Both the position numbers and the translations under genes were made by a program. From Nocardiopsis sinuspersici (GTDB taxonomy: Bacteria > Actinomycetota > Actinomycetes > Streptosporangiales > Streptosporangiaceae): a stretch of 64,000 nt of DNA. This document shows, piece after piece, positions 38,393 to 45,438 of the stretch. Location: contig VWVT01000001.1 of the NCBI GenBank assembly GCA_008638415.1, forward strand, positions 558,001-622,000, written 5' to 3'. How positions within the stretch are numbered: position 1 is the stretch's first letter; every line of letters begins with the position of its first letter. Below the pieces are notes generated by a model. It did no database searches and was not told the origin of the DNA. It saw nothing but the letters and a program-made list of their open reading frames with translations.

Positions 38393-39856
38393 TCAGATCC
38401 CGCCGATCCCCACGTACTTGGTCTCCAGGAACTCCTCGATGCCGACGTTGCCGCCCTCGCGGCCCAGGCCGGAGTGCTTCACCCCGCCGAAGGGCGCGGC
38501 CGGGTTGGAGACCACGCCCTGGTTGAGGCCGACCATGCCGGTCTCCAGGTCCTCGCTGACCCGCAGCGCCCGGTTGAGGTCGCGGGTGTAGAGGTAGCTG
38601 ACCAGGCCGTACTCGGTGTCGTTGGCGAGCCGCAGCGCCTCCTCCTCGGTCTCGAAGGGCAGCACCGGGGCCACCGGGCCGAAGATCTCGGTGGTGGACA
38701 GCTCGGCCTCGGGGGGCACGTCGGCGAGCACGGTGGGCTGGTAGAAGTGGCCCGCCCCCTCACCGGGTCCGCCGCCGACCAGCACGCGGGCGCCCCGGCT
38801 CACGGCGTCGTCCACCAGGCGCTGCACCTTGTCCCGGGCCTTGTCGTCGATGAGCGGCCCCACGTTCACCCCCTCGTCCAGGCCGCGGCCCACGCGCAGC
38901 TCGCCCATGCGCCGGCTGAGGCGCTCGGCGAACTCCTCGGCGACCCCCGCCTGGACGTAGATGCGGTTGGCGGCCGTGCAGGCCTCACCGATGTTGCGCA
39001 TCTTGGCGAGCATCGCCCCGTCCACGGCGGCGTCCATGTCGGCGTCGTCGAAGACCAGGAAGGGCGCGTTGCCGCCCAGCTCCATGGAGGTGCGCAGGAC
39101 CTGCCCGGCGCTCTGCTCCAGCAGCTTCTTGCCGACCGCGGTGGACCCGGTGAAGGAGACCTTGCGGATACGTCCGTCGCTCAGCAGCGGCTCCGTGACC
39201 GAGCCGGGGTCGGTGGCGGGGATGACGCTGAGGACGCCCTCGGGCAGGCCCGCCTCGGCCATGATGCCCGCGAGCGCGAGGGCGGACAGGGGCGTCTGCT
39301 GGGCGGGCTTGAGCACCATGGTGCACCCGGCGGCGACGGCGGGGCCGATCTTGCGGGTGCCCATCGCCATGGGGAAGTTCCAGGGGGTGATGAGCATGGA
39401 GGGGCCGACCGGCTGCCGCATGACGAGGAAGCGCGACTTGCCGTCGGGTGAGATGGAGAACCGCCCCTCGATGCGGACGGCCTCCTCGGCGAACCAGCGC
39501 AGGAACTCCGCGGCGTAGGCGATCTCCCCCCTGGCCTCGGCCAGGGGCTTGCCCATCTCCAGGGTCATCAGGACCGCCAGGTCCTCCTGGCGTTCCATGA
39601 GCAGCTCGTAGCTGCGGTGCAGGATCTCGCTGCGCCTCCTCGGCGGCGTCCTCATCCACTCGGGCTGGGCCCGGTGCGCCGCCTCCAGGGCGTCGAGGGC
39701 GTCGTCCTTCCCCGCGTCCGCGACCTCGCAGAGCACCTCGCGGGTGGAGGGGTCCTCCACGGGGAAGGTGTTCCCCGAGGAGGCGTCGCGCCACGTTCCA
39801 CCGATGAACAGCTTCTTGTCCACCTGCGCGACGACCCGTGCTTCCTGATCCGACAT
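38393..39856 (-). CDS. NAD(P)-dependent aldehyde dehydrogenase, succinate-semialdehyde type
   Basis: 487 residues from ATG 39856 (GGGGAG upstream). Family motifs: ITPWNFPMAMGTRKIGPAVAAGC, catalytic Glu in MELGGNAPF, nucleophile Cys293 in NIGEACTAANRIYV, and C-terminal GVKHSGLGREGG. The last motif and overall sequence are closest in style to GabD-like succinate-semialdehyde dehydrogenases. It is divergent from a class III aminotransferase, the usual gabT-gabD logic, with operator site 3 between them. Confidence 0.9.
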   Translation of the reverse strand: MSDQEARVVAQVDKKLFIGGTWRDASSGNTFPVEDPSTREVLCEVADAGKDDALDALEAAHRAQPEWMRTPPRRRSEILHRSYELLMERQEDLAVLMTLEMGKPLAEARGEIAYAAEFLRWFAEEAVRIEGRFSISPDGKSRFLVMRQPVGPSMLITPWNFPMAMGTRKIGPAVAAGCTMVLKPAQQTPLSALALAGIMAEAGLPEGVLSVIPATDPGSVTEPLLSDGRIRKVSFTGSTAVGKKLLEQSAGQVLRTSMELGGNAPFLVFDDADMDAAVDGAMLAKMRNIGEACTAANRIYVQAGVAEEFAERLSRRMGELRVGRGLDEGVNVGPLIDDKARDKVQRLVDDAVSRGARVLVGGGPGEGAGHFYQPTVLADVPPEAELSTTEIFGPVAPVLPFETEEEALRLANDTEYGLVSYLYTRDLNRALRVSEDLETGMVGLNQGVVSNPAAPFGGVKHSGLGREGGNVGIEEFLETKYVGIGGI

Positions 39857-39952
39857 GTTCACTACTCCCCGGTCGAGAATCGGCCTGTGGTCAACTGCCC
39901 AACGTGCGTCCACTGGACACCGTCACTGCCCGGATGCTTCCATAGCAGCGTC

Positions 39953-39966
39953 GATTGTCAACAATC
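39953..39966. promoter_or_regulatory. Operator of the 32-41 kb island, site 3
   Basis: GATTGTCAACAATC, arms GATTGT/ACAATC. Read on the minus strand it gives TAGGATTGTTGACAATC, matching sites 1 and 2 including TAGGAT. It lies 97 bases from the dehydrogenase start and 35 bases from the aminotransferase start. Confidence 0.8.
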
Positions 39967-40000
39967 CTACGGAACCCGTAACACGGAATCGAGGCATCGC

Positions 40001-41257
40001 ATGGCGGAGCTCTCCCCGATCCTCAAGCAGGCGACCCAGGTCGTGGCCGCCCGAGGCGAGGGTGCCTACATCTACGACGAGGACGACCGCCGCTATCTCG
40101 ACTTCACCGCCGGTATCGGCGTCACCAGCACCGGGCACTGCCACCCCCGGGTCGTGGCCGCCGCGCAGGAGCAGGTGGCCACCCTGATCCACGGCCAGTA
40201 CACCACCGTGATGCACCGCCCCCTGCTGCGGCTCACCGAGCGGCTCGGAGACGTGCTGCCCGCGGGGCTCGACCGGCTGTTCTACGTGAACTCGGGCAGC
40301 GAGGCCGTGGAGGCGGCCCTGCGGCTGGCCAGGCAGGCGACCGGCCGGCAGAACGTGCTCGTGTTCCAGGGGTCGTTCCACGGCCGCACCATGGGCGCCG
40401 CGTCGCTGACCACGTCCGGGGTCAAGATCCGCGCGGGCATCGGTCCGCTGATGCCCGGCGTGGCCGTGTCGCCGTTCCCGTACGCCTACCGGCTGGGCAT
40501 GTCCGAGGCCGACGCGGTCGCCTACGCGCTGCGCGAGCTGGACTACCAGTTCGCCACGGTGACCTCCCCGAAGGACACCGCCGCGGTGTTCGTCGAGCCG
40601 GTGCTCGGCGAGGGCGGGTACGTGCCCGTGCCGGACGCCTTCCTCCAGGGACTGCGCGAGCGCGCCGACCAGCACGGGTTCCTGCTGGTCGCCGACGAGG
40701 TGCAGACCGGGTTCGGCCGCACGGGCACGTTCTGGGGGCACGAGCCCTCGGGCGTCCGCCCGGACGTGGTCATCACCGCCAAGGGTCTGGCCAGCGGCTT
40801 CCCGCTTTCGGCGGTCGCCGCGCCCGCCGCGGTCATGGAGAAGGCGTGGCCGGGTTCCCAGGGCGGGACCTACGGCGGCAACGCGGTCTCCTGCGCCGCC
40901 GCGCTCGCCACCCTGGACGTGATCCAGGAGGAGGGCCTGGTGGAGAACGCCGCGCGCATGGGCGAGCGGTTGCGCCTGGGCCTGGAGAAGGTGGCGGAGG
41001 CCAACCAGGTGATCGGCGACGTGCGCGGCCGCGGGCTGATGCTCGGCAACGAGTTCACCGCCGCCGACGGGACGCCCGACGGCGCCACCGCGGTGCGCGC
41101 ACAGCAGGCCGCCGCCAGGAACGGGCTCCTGCTGCTCACCTGCGGTCCGGAGGGGAACGTGGTGCGCATGATCCCGCCGCTGGTCGTCAACGGCGAGCAG
41201 GTCGACAACGCGGTGTCGCTGTGGGCGGCCTCCGTGGAGGAGGCCGTCGCGGGCTGA
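40001..41257 (+). CDS. Class III PLP aminotransferase (4-aminobutyrate aminotransferase type)
   Basis: 418 residues from ATG 40001 (GAGG upstream). Class III motifs: IYDEDDRRYLDFTAGIGVTSTGHCHP, FYVNSGSEAVEAALRLAR, FHGRTMGA, LLVADEVQTGFGRTGTFWGHE, and PLP-binding Lys261 in ITAKGLASGFPLSAV. It moves an omega-amino group (GABA, beta-alanine or similar) to a ketoacid; the product semialdehyde would go to the divergent dehydrogenase. Ends at a strong terminator. Confidence 0.92.
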   Translation: MAELSPILKQATQVVAARGEGAYIYDEDDRRYLDFTAGIGVTSTGHCHPRVVAAAQEQVATLIHGQYTTVMHRPLLRLTERLGDVLPAGLDRLFYVNSGSEAVEAALRLARQATGRQNVLVFQGSFHGRTMGAASLTTSGVKIRAGIGPLMPGVAVSPFPYAYRLGMSEADAVAYALRELDYQFATVTSPKDTAAVFVEPVLGEGGYVPVPDAFLQGLRERADQHGFLLVADEVQTGFGRTGTFWGHEPSGVRPDVVITAKGLASGFPLSAVAAPAAVMEKAWPGSQGGTYGGNAVSCAAALATLDVIQEEGLVENAARMGERLRLGLEKVAEANQVIGDVRGRGLMLGNEFTAADGTPDGATAVRAQQAAARNGLLLLTCGPEGNVVRMIPPLVVNGEQVDNAVSLWAASVEEAVAG

Positions 41258-41300
41258 CCCCGGTCCGTCGCGGCCGGCCTCGGCCCACCGCCTGCGTACC

Positions 41301-41334
41301 GCCGCCCCGGCACGGCCTTCCGTGCCGGGGCGGC
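41301..41334. terminator. Terminator of the aminotransferase gene
   Basis: Perfect 15-bp stem GCCGCCCCGGCACGG with loop CCTT. Confidence 0.7.
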
Positions 41335-41436
41335 GCCGTGTGCGGACGGTGGGCCGTGTGCCCGCGTCCGCCTCCGGGGCAACCGTGCGCCGAAACCGTG
41401 CGTCACACACGGGAGGAAACGGACGGAAGGGACCCT

Positions 41437-42546
41437 GTGGCAGGTCGCGGGAAGAAGATCACGAGCACCATGGGCGGCGGCTCGCGCCCCGTCCTCGACC
41501 CCGCGTCGCCGCCCCGCGTCGCCCGAGCGCTCGGGAGGAGGCCGTCCGCCCTGCCGCCGAGGAGGACCCGGTCGAGGCGGCCCCGGTTCCCGGACCGAAC
41601 GCGCATGATGGTGGCCGGGACGGCGGTGGCCGCGCTGAGCACGGCCTGGACGCTGGGAAGCGGCCCGCTCCTGTCGTGGTCGGCGCCGTTGTACTTCGCC
41701 GCCTTCCTGTCCCAGGCCGCGGTCGTGGGAGTGGCGGGGTTCGCCGCCACCCGCGCACGGCTTCGGCCCCTGCTCCCGCCGTGGCTGGGCACCAGGGCGG
41801 GGCAACGCTGGTGGAGGGTGCTTTCCCTGGGTTTCGCGCCCGCCACCATGGCGACGTGGTTCCTCTTCCCGGCGCCGGACTGGGTCCTCACCGTCGGATG
41901 GCACGCACCGGGCGCCGTGTGCGCGGCCGCCGCCCTGTGGGCGGGGTGGTGGTGGCCCCGGAACGAGCGCCTCGCGGCGGCCCACGCGGACCGCTACCTG
42001 GTGGCCGGCGACCTCGGCCGGCACGGGTCCGAGCTGGTACTCCGCGTACAGAGGACGATCGACGCCGTCGTGGAGGCGGACCGGAGGCTGGGCGACTCCT
42101 TCGACTCGACGCGGTCGCTGGCGGTACTGCGCGACGAGGAGTGGCGGATCGCCTCGATGCTGTACCACCACGAGCGGCTCCGCGAGGAGCACCGCGCCGA
42201 CTCCCGCGAAGCCGCCTCCGACCGGGTGCGTTCCCTGCTGAACCGGCAGCACGAGCGGCAGGAGGCCGCCTACCGTGAGCTGGCGGCGCAGGTCGACGCG
42301 ATCCGCGAGTACGGCGTCGCCGTCGAGGAGGCGCTGAACGCCCACAAGGAGTGGGAGCAGCTCGAACGGTCGGAGATCCGCGGCGCACAGCTCGACGAGC
42401 TCCTCGTCCGCTCGGCGTCCGGCGAGGGCAGCGGCGAGCTGCTCCGGGACGAGGTCCTGGACGCCCGCGCCGCCAAGGAGGCGCGGGACGAGCTGATCGA
42501 CCGGGCGCTGGAGGCCGGACGCCTCCTGGAGGCTTCGAAGGCCTGA
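41437..42546 (+). CDS. Membrane protein with a long C-terminal coiled coil
   Basis: 369 residues from GTG 41437 with AAGGGA upstream. A basic N-terminus of about 60 residues is followed by about four membrane segments (about 61-80, 84-104, 128-146, 153-172). A charged helical cytoplasmic domain follows, rich in Glu, Arg and Ala (RIASMLYHHERLREEHRADS, AYRELAAQVDAIREYGVAVE) and ending EAGRLLEASKA. No enzyme motif. It may be a scaffold or mechanosensory type; unknown. Confidence 0.65.
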   Translation: MAGRGKKITSTMGGGSRPVLDPASPPRVARALGRRPSALPPRRTRSRRPRFPDRTRMMVAGTAVAALSTAWTLGSGPLLSWSAPLYFAAFLSQAAVVGVAGFAATRARLRPLLPPWLGTRAGQRWWRVLSLGFAPATMATWFLFPAPDWVLTVGWHAPGAVCAAAALWAGWWWPRNERLAAAHADRYLVAGDLGRHGSELVLRVQRTIDAVVEADRRLGDSFDSTRSLAVLRDEEWRIASMLYHHERLREEHRADSREAASDRVRSLLNRQHERQEAAYRELAAQVDAIREYGVAVEEALNAHKEWEQLERSEIRGAQLDELLVRSASGEGSGELLRDEVLDARAAKEARDELIDRALEAGRLLEASKA

Positions 42547-42618
42547 CCGGCAGGCGGCTCCGCGGCCGGTCCCGCACCGGCCGCCCGGCTCGGGCCACCG
42601 AGCACACGGGCGGCCACG

Positions 42619-42665
42619 GTGCCCTCCGCCCTCTCCGGGAAGGGGAGAGAGCCAGCGGAGGGCAC
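42619..42665. terminator. Long hairpin after the coiled-coil membrane protein
   Basis: Outer arms GTGCCCTCCGC / GCGGAGGGCAC with an inner CTCTCC / GGGGAGAG pairing, 72 bases past the stop. Confidence 0.6.
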
Positions 42666-43005
42666 GCCTCTCGTGGCGGGCGGAACCTCGTGGAACCCGT
42701 CGCCCATCCCTCGGCTCCCTCGGCGACGGAGGCCTTCAGGGACGCGCGCCCGACGAGGACGCTCACCCTCGGTGCCGAGAGTGCTTCGGCCGGTGTATGA
42801 CATAGTTCACATGGCAACTTTGTTACCAGTAAGAACACGGAGACGTCTCGAAAGGATCGCGGACCCGGGTTGACGCCGTGGTTTCGCGGTCGACAGATTG
42901 GGGCCGTCTTTCCAGCCCCTCACGTGGGGCGACCCCGGACCCGTCCCGGCCGTTCCCCGGCCGGGGCGCCCGCCCCGGCCCCTCCCCGAATCCGAGGTGT
43001 TCCCC
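42666..43005. promoter_or_regulatory. Promoter region of the GH16 gene
   Basis: 340 bases with no gene. An AT-richer patch 42797-42842 contains TATGACATAGTTCACATGG and the imperfect palindrome GGCAACTTTGTTACC, a plausible carbohydrate-responsive operator. Confidence 0.35.
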
Positions 43006-43947
43006 GTGCCCACCCGCATCCGCATCCGCGTCGGCGGCGCCGCCCTGGCCTGCGCCGCCGCGCTCCCCCTGGCGTCCTGCGCGATGGCCTCCCCCACCGA
43101 GGTGGAGGCGGTCTCCGACCGGACCTCCGCGTCGTGCGGCCTGTTCTTCGACGACTTCGACTACGGCGGCCCCACCGACCCGGCCCTGCGCGACCAGGGC
43201 TGGAACGTCCGCAGCTGGGCCGGCGGCCCCGGCGTGCCGGGCGCGTCCTGGGACGCCGACAACGTCTCCTTCACCGAGGAGGGCGGCGACTCCGTGTTGC
43301 GCCTGACCTCGACCACGGACGGCACCCCGGCGGGCACCAGCCAGGCCGAGCTGGCCTTCGGCGAGGAGAAGTTCCACGAGGGGACCTACGCCGCCAAGGT
43401 CAGGTTCGCCGACACCCCGGTCTCCGGTGAGGACGGCGACACCGTGCTCCAGACCTTCTACACGATCACGCCCCTGGCCCACGACAACGATCCCGACTAC
43501 AGCGAACTCGACTTCGAGTACCTGCCCAACTCGGGGTGGGGCGCCCCCGCGGAGGCCATGTACCTGACCTCGTACCACACCTACCAGCGCGACCCCTGGA
43601 AGGCGGACAACACCAGCGACGTGGTGGACCGATCCTTCGAGGGGTGGCGCGACCTGGTGGTCCAGGTGGAGGACGGCCTGGTCCGCTACTACGTGGACAC
43701 GCACCTGGTGGCCGAGCACGGCGGGAAGTACTACCCGTCGTCGCCGATGTCGATCAACTTCAACCAGTGGTTCGTCGACATGAGCGGCCACACGGGCGGC
43801 CCGAGCACCTACGTGCAGGACGTCGACTGGGTGTACCACCAGCAGGGCGAGTCCGTGGCGCCCGAGGAGGTCAACCGGCGCGTGGGCGGGCAGCGCAACG
43901 CCGGCGTCTCCCGCGTCGACGGGGTCGTCCCCGGCGGGGCGTGCTGA
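43006..43947 (+). CDS. Secreted glycoside hydrolase family 16 (glucanase-like)
   Basis: 313 residues from GTG 43006 (GAGGTG upstream). The signal peptide has a lipobox-like LASC. The jelly-roll domain starts FFDDFDYGG. The GH16 catalytic signature is SELDFEYLP with nucleophile Glu167, Asp169 and acid/base Glu171. An aromatic-rich substrate groove (YLTSYHTYQRDPWKADN, SINFNQWFVDMSG) follows. The spacing E-x-D-x-E is the short (beta-bulge-free) GH16 version. It probably cleaves beta-glucans such as laminarin or lichenan outside the cell. Confidence 0.85.
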   Translation: MPTRIRIRVGGAALACAAALPLASCAMASPTEVEAVSDRTSASCGLFFDDFDYGGPTDPALRDQGWNVRSWAGGPGVPGASWDADNVSFTEEGGDSVLRLTSTTDGTPAGTSQAELAFGEEKFHEGTYAAKVRFADTPVSGEDGDTVLQTFYTITPLAHDNDPDYSELDFEYLPNSGWGAPAEAMYLTSYHTYQRDPWKADNTSDVVDRSFEGWRDLVVQVEDGLVRYYVDTHLVAEHGGKYYPSSPMSINFNQWFVDMSGHTGGPSTYVQDVDWVYHQQGESVAPEEVNRRVGGQRNAGVSRVDGVVPGGAC

Positions 43948-44143
43948 CCCGTCGGCACCCACCCGTTCCCGGGGCGGCGCCGGCGCACCGTTGCGCGCCG
44001 GCGCCGCCCCCGCCCCGGTCGACCGAGAGGCCCGGACCGGCATGACCGGTCGCACACTCACAGAACGGTTCGAGGCCCTCTGACACCGTGATAGAGTCAA
44101 AGACGTCGCCAGGGAGACCGGGTGACACACAACTGAACAACCT

Positions 44144-44219
44144 GCACTCGTAGCTCAATGGATAGAGCATCTGACTACGGATCAGAAGGTTGGGGGTTCG
44201 AGTCCTCCCGAGTGCACCA
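44144..44219 (+). tRNA. tRNA-Arg (anticodon ACG)
   Basis: 76 nt including CCA. Acceptor GCACTCG/CGAGTGC is perfect, followed by discriminator A and encoded CCA. The D-arm GAGC-type stem, anticodon stem TCTGA/TCAGA with loop CTACGGA (anticodon ACG), and T-arm GGGGGTTCGAGTCCTCCC are all present. Just downstream begins an integrative-element remnant, so its 3' end was probably an attB site. Confidence 0.95.
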
Positions 44220-44238
44220 CCTTGAGACAGTGACAGAG

Positions 44239-44277
44239 CGGCCCTGAACAGCGTCAAACGCGGTTCGGGGCCGTTTT
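44239..44277. terminator. Rho-independent terminator of tRNA-Arg
   Basis: CGGCCCTGAAC / GTTCGGGGCCG (one G-U wobble) followed by TTTTG, 20 bases after the tRNA. Confidence 0.75.
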
Positions 44278-44903
44278 GTGCAGTGTGATGAACAGGGAGG
44301 GCCGGAACACCTTCCCGGGATTCGGATCGGTGAAGGCACGCCCGACCGTCTTGCGGGTCATCGGCCGCTTGGGAAGGCCGGGACGTCCTGCCGGCGCTTG
44401 GTGGAGCGCACCCGACGTGACCCCGACGAGGAGGTATCGGCCGAGCGGGTCACCGACCCCCGGAGTCCGGAGGCCGTGATTTCCTCGTCCAGGTCAGCGA
44501 TCACCGCGTCCAGTCGCGCCAAGTCCTCGGCCGACGCAGCTCCCGTGGAGGCGAGCCGGTCCCGTTCGGCCGTCACCATGGCCCGCTGTTCCGCCCAGTC
44601 CCGTTGTTCCTCCGAGGGCGGGTCAGGCTGCACCGCGGGTTCTTCCGCCAGGTGCCAGCCCTCTTCACGCTGCGTGCGCCGCAGCGACCTCTCGCGTTTG
44701 GCACAGGCCGGACAGCGGGACTCCAGCTTGGACCCGCACGGAACGTCGATCACCTCGGTGGCGCCGGTGGCGGTGTCGGTGCGTCGAAGGGACACCGGCC
44801 GGATGCAGACCCCGTGGTCGGCGGCGGCCTGCTCGGCTACCTCACGGGCCAGGGGTTGCGCCAACCGTTCGGCCCGTGTCGACTTACCGGCAGGAGTCGG
44901 CAT
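44254..44903 (-). pseudogene. Replication initiator (RepSA-like, AICE/pSAM2 type), frameshifted and truncated
   Basis: The open frame 44903-44358 (181 residues) shows the N-terminus of actinomycete replication initiators: GVCIRPVSLRRTD, IDVPCGSKLESRCPACAKRERSLRR, EEGWHLAEEP, then LDAVIADLDEEITASGLRG and KRRQDVPAFP. At about 44370 a one-base loss causes a stop. Restoring the base continues the family reading KRPMTRKTVGRAFTDPNPGK and VFRPSLFITL. This then breaks off in the tRNA terminator region. Normal members continue several hundred residues, so the gene is dead. It indicates a decayed integrative element at tRNA-Arg. Confidence 0.75.
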
Positions 44904-45151
44904 CAGCCCACCACCCGGAAGACACGAAAGTCTTGCAGCCTAGGGACGACCGACGCCGCCTTCGGCTCGCGGCCTTGTTCATCCTGCCCCCGATCCTGCT
45001 CATGCGGTTCGTCGACTTCCCGACACACGTGTTCGGAGCCGTTCTGTGGTGGGCTCTGGTATCGGTGTGGGCCGAGTGGTACAGGCGTAGGAAGGCAGGA
45101 GCCGACACCCATCAGGCCACCTCAGGATCGGAGGACGATTCTGCTCCATGA
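44876..45151 (+). CDS. Possible small membrane protein in the element remnant
   Basis: 91 residues from GTG 44876. One or two hydrophobic helices (AALFILPPILLMRFV and VFGAVLWWALVSVWAEWY) are followed by RRRK. It overlaps the rep pseudogene on the other strand by 28 bases, and codon bias is less sharp than elsewhere. It could be a spread or immunity-type membrane protein of the element, or a chance ORF. Confidence 0.3.
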   Translation: MSTYRQESASAHHPEDTKVLQPRDDRRRLRLAALFILPPILLMRFVDFPTHVFGAVLWWALVSVWAEWYRRRKAGADTHQATSGSEDDSAP

Positions 45152-45262
45152 GCGGTGGTCATGGCGGTGATGTTGTCGTCGGAGACGTAGGCGGCGCGCA
45201 CCCGCACCGGGGGCCGGTGAGGTCTCCATCCGCACGAAGCCCACCCCGGGCAAGGCCGGGTC
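45112..45262 (-). pseudogene. Possible C-terminal remnant of an FtsK/SpoIIIE-like Tra protein
   Basis: Two minus-strand frames join if one C is removed from a CCCCC run near 45203, giving GVGFVRMETSPAPVRVRAA then YVSDDNITAMTTAHG and a stop. This resembles the tail of mobile-element DNA translocases. It is upstream of the rep remnant on the same strand, the usual AICE order. Short and tentative. Confidence 0.3.
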
Positions 45263-45438
45263 GATCAGGTGGGCGTCGGCCCCTCGATCGCGTGGGCCAC
45301 CGACCGCGTCAGGTCCCGCATGTTCGAGACCTTCTCCCCCGAGGAGATCAGGGAGCGCGTCGCGGGGCGGCGGAGGGGCAGTAGCCGGGCCGGCCGCGGA
45401 TCCTGTGGGACGGGCCGCTGCGCAGAGGACGGTGATTT
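45263..45438. other. Region upstream of the AfsR-type gene
   Basis: No supported gene. Short competing frames are open on both strands and none shows a convincing start. It likely holds the regulator promoter and more element debris. Confidence 0.35.

Noticed and set aside
44220..45438. Second attachment-site copy of the tRNA 3' end
   Set aside because: I looked for GGGTTCGAGTCC and CGAGTGCACCA downstream and did not see a second copy in this window.
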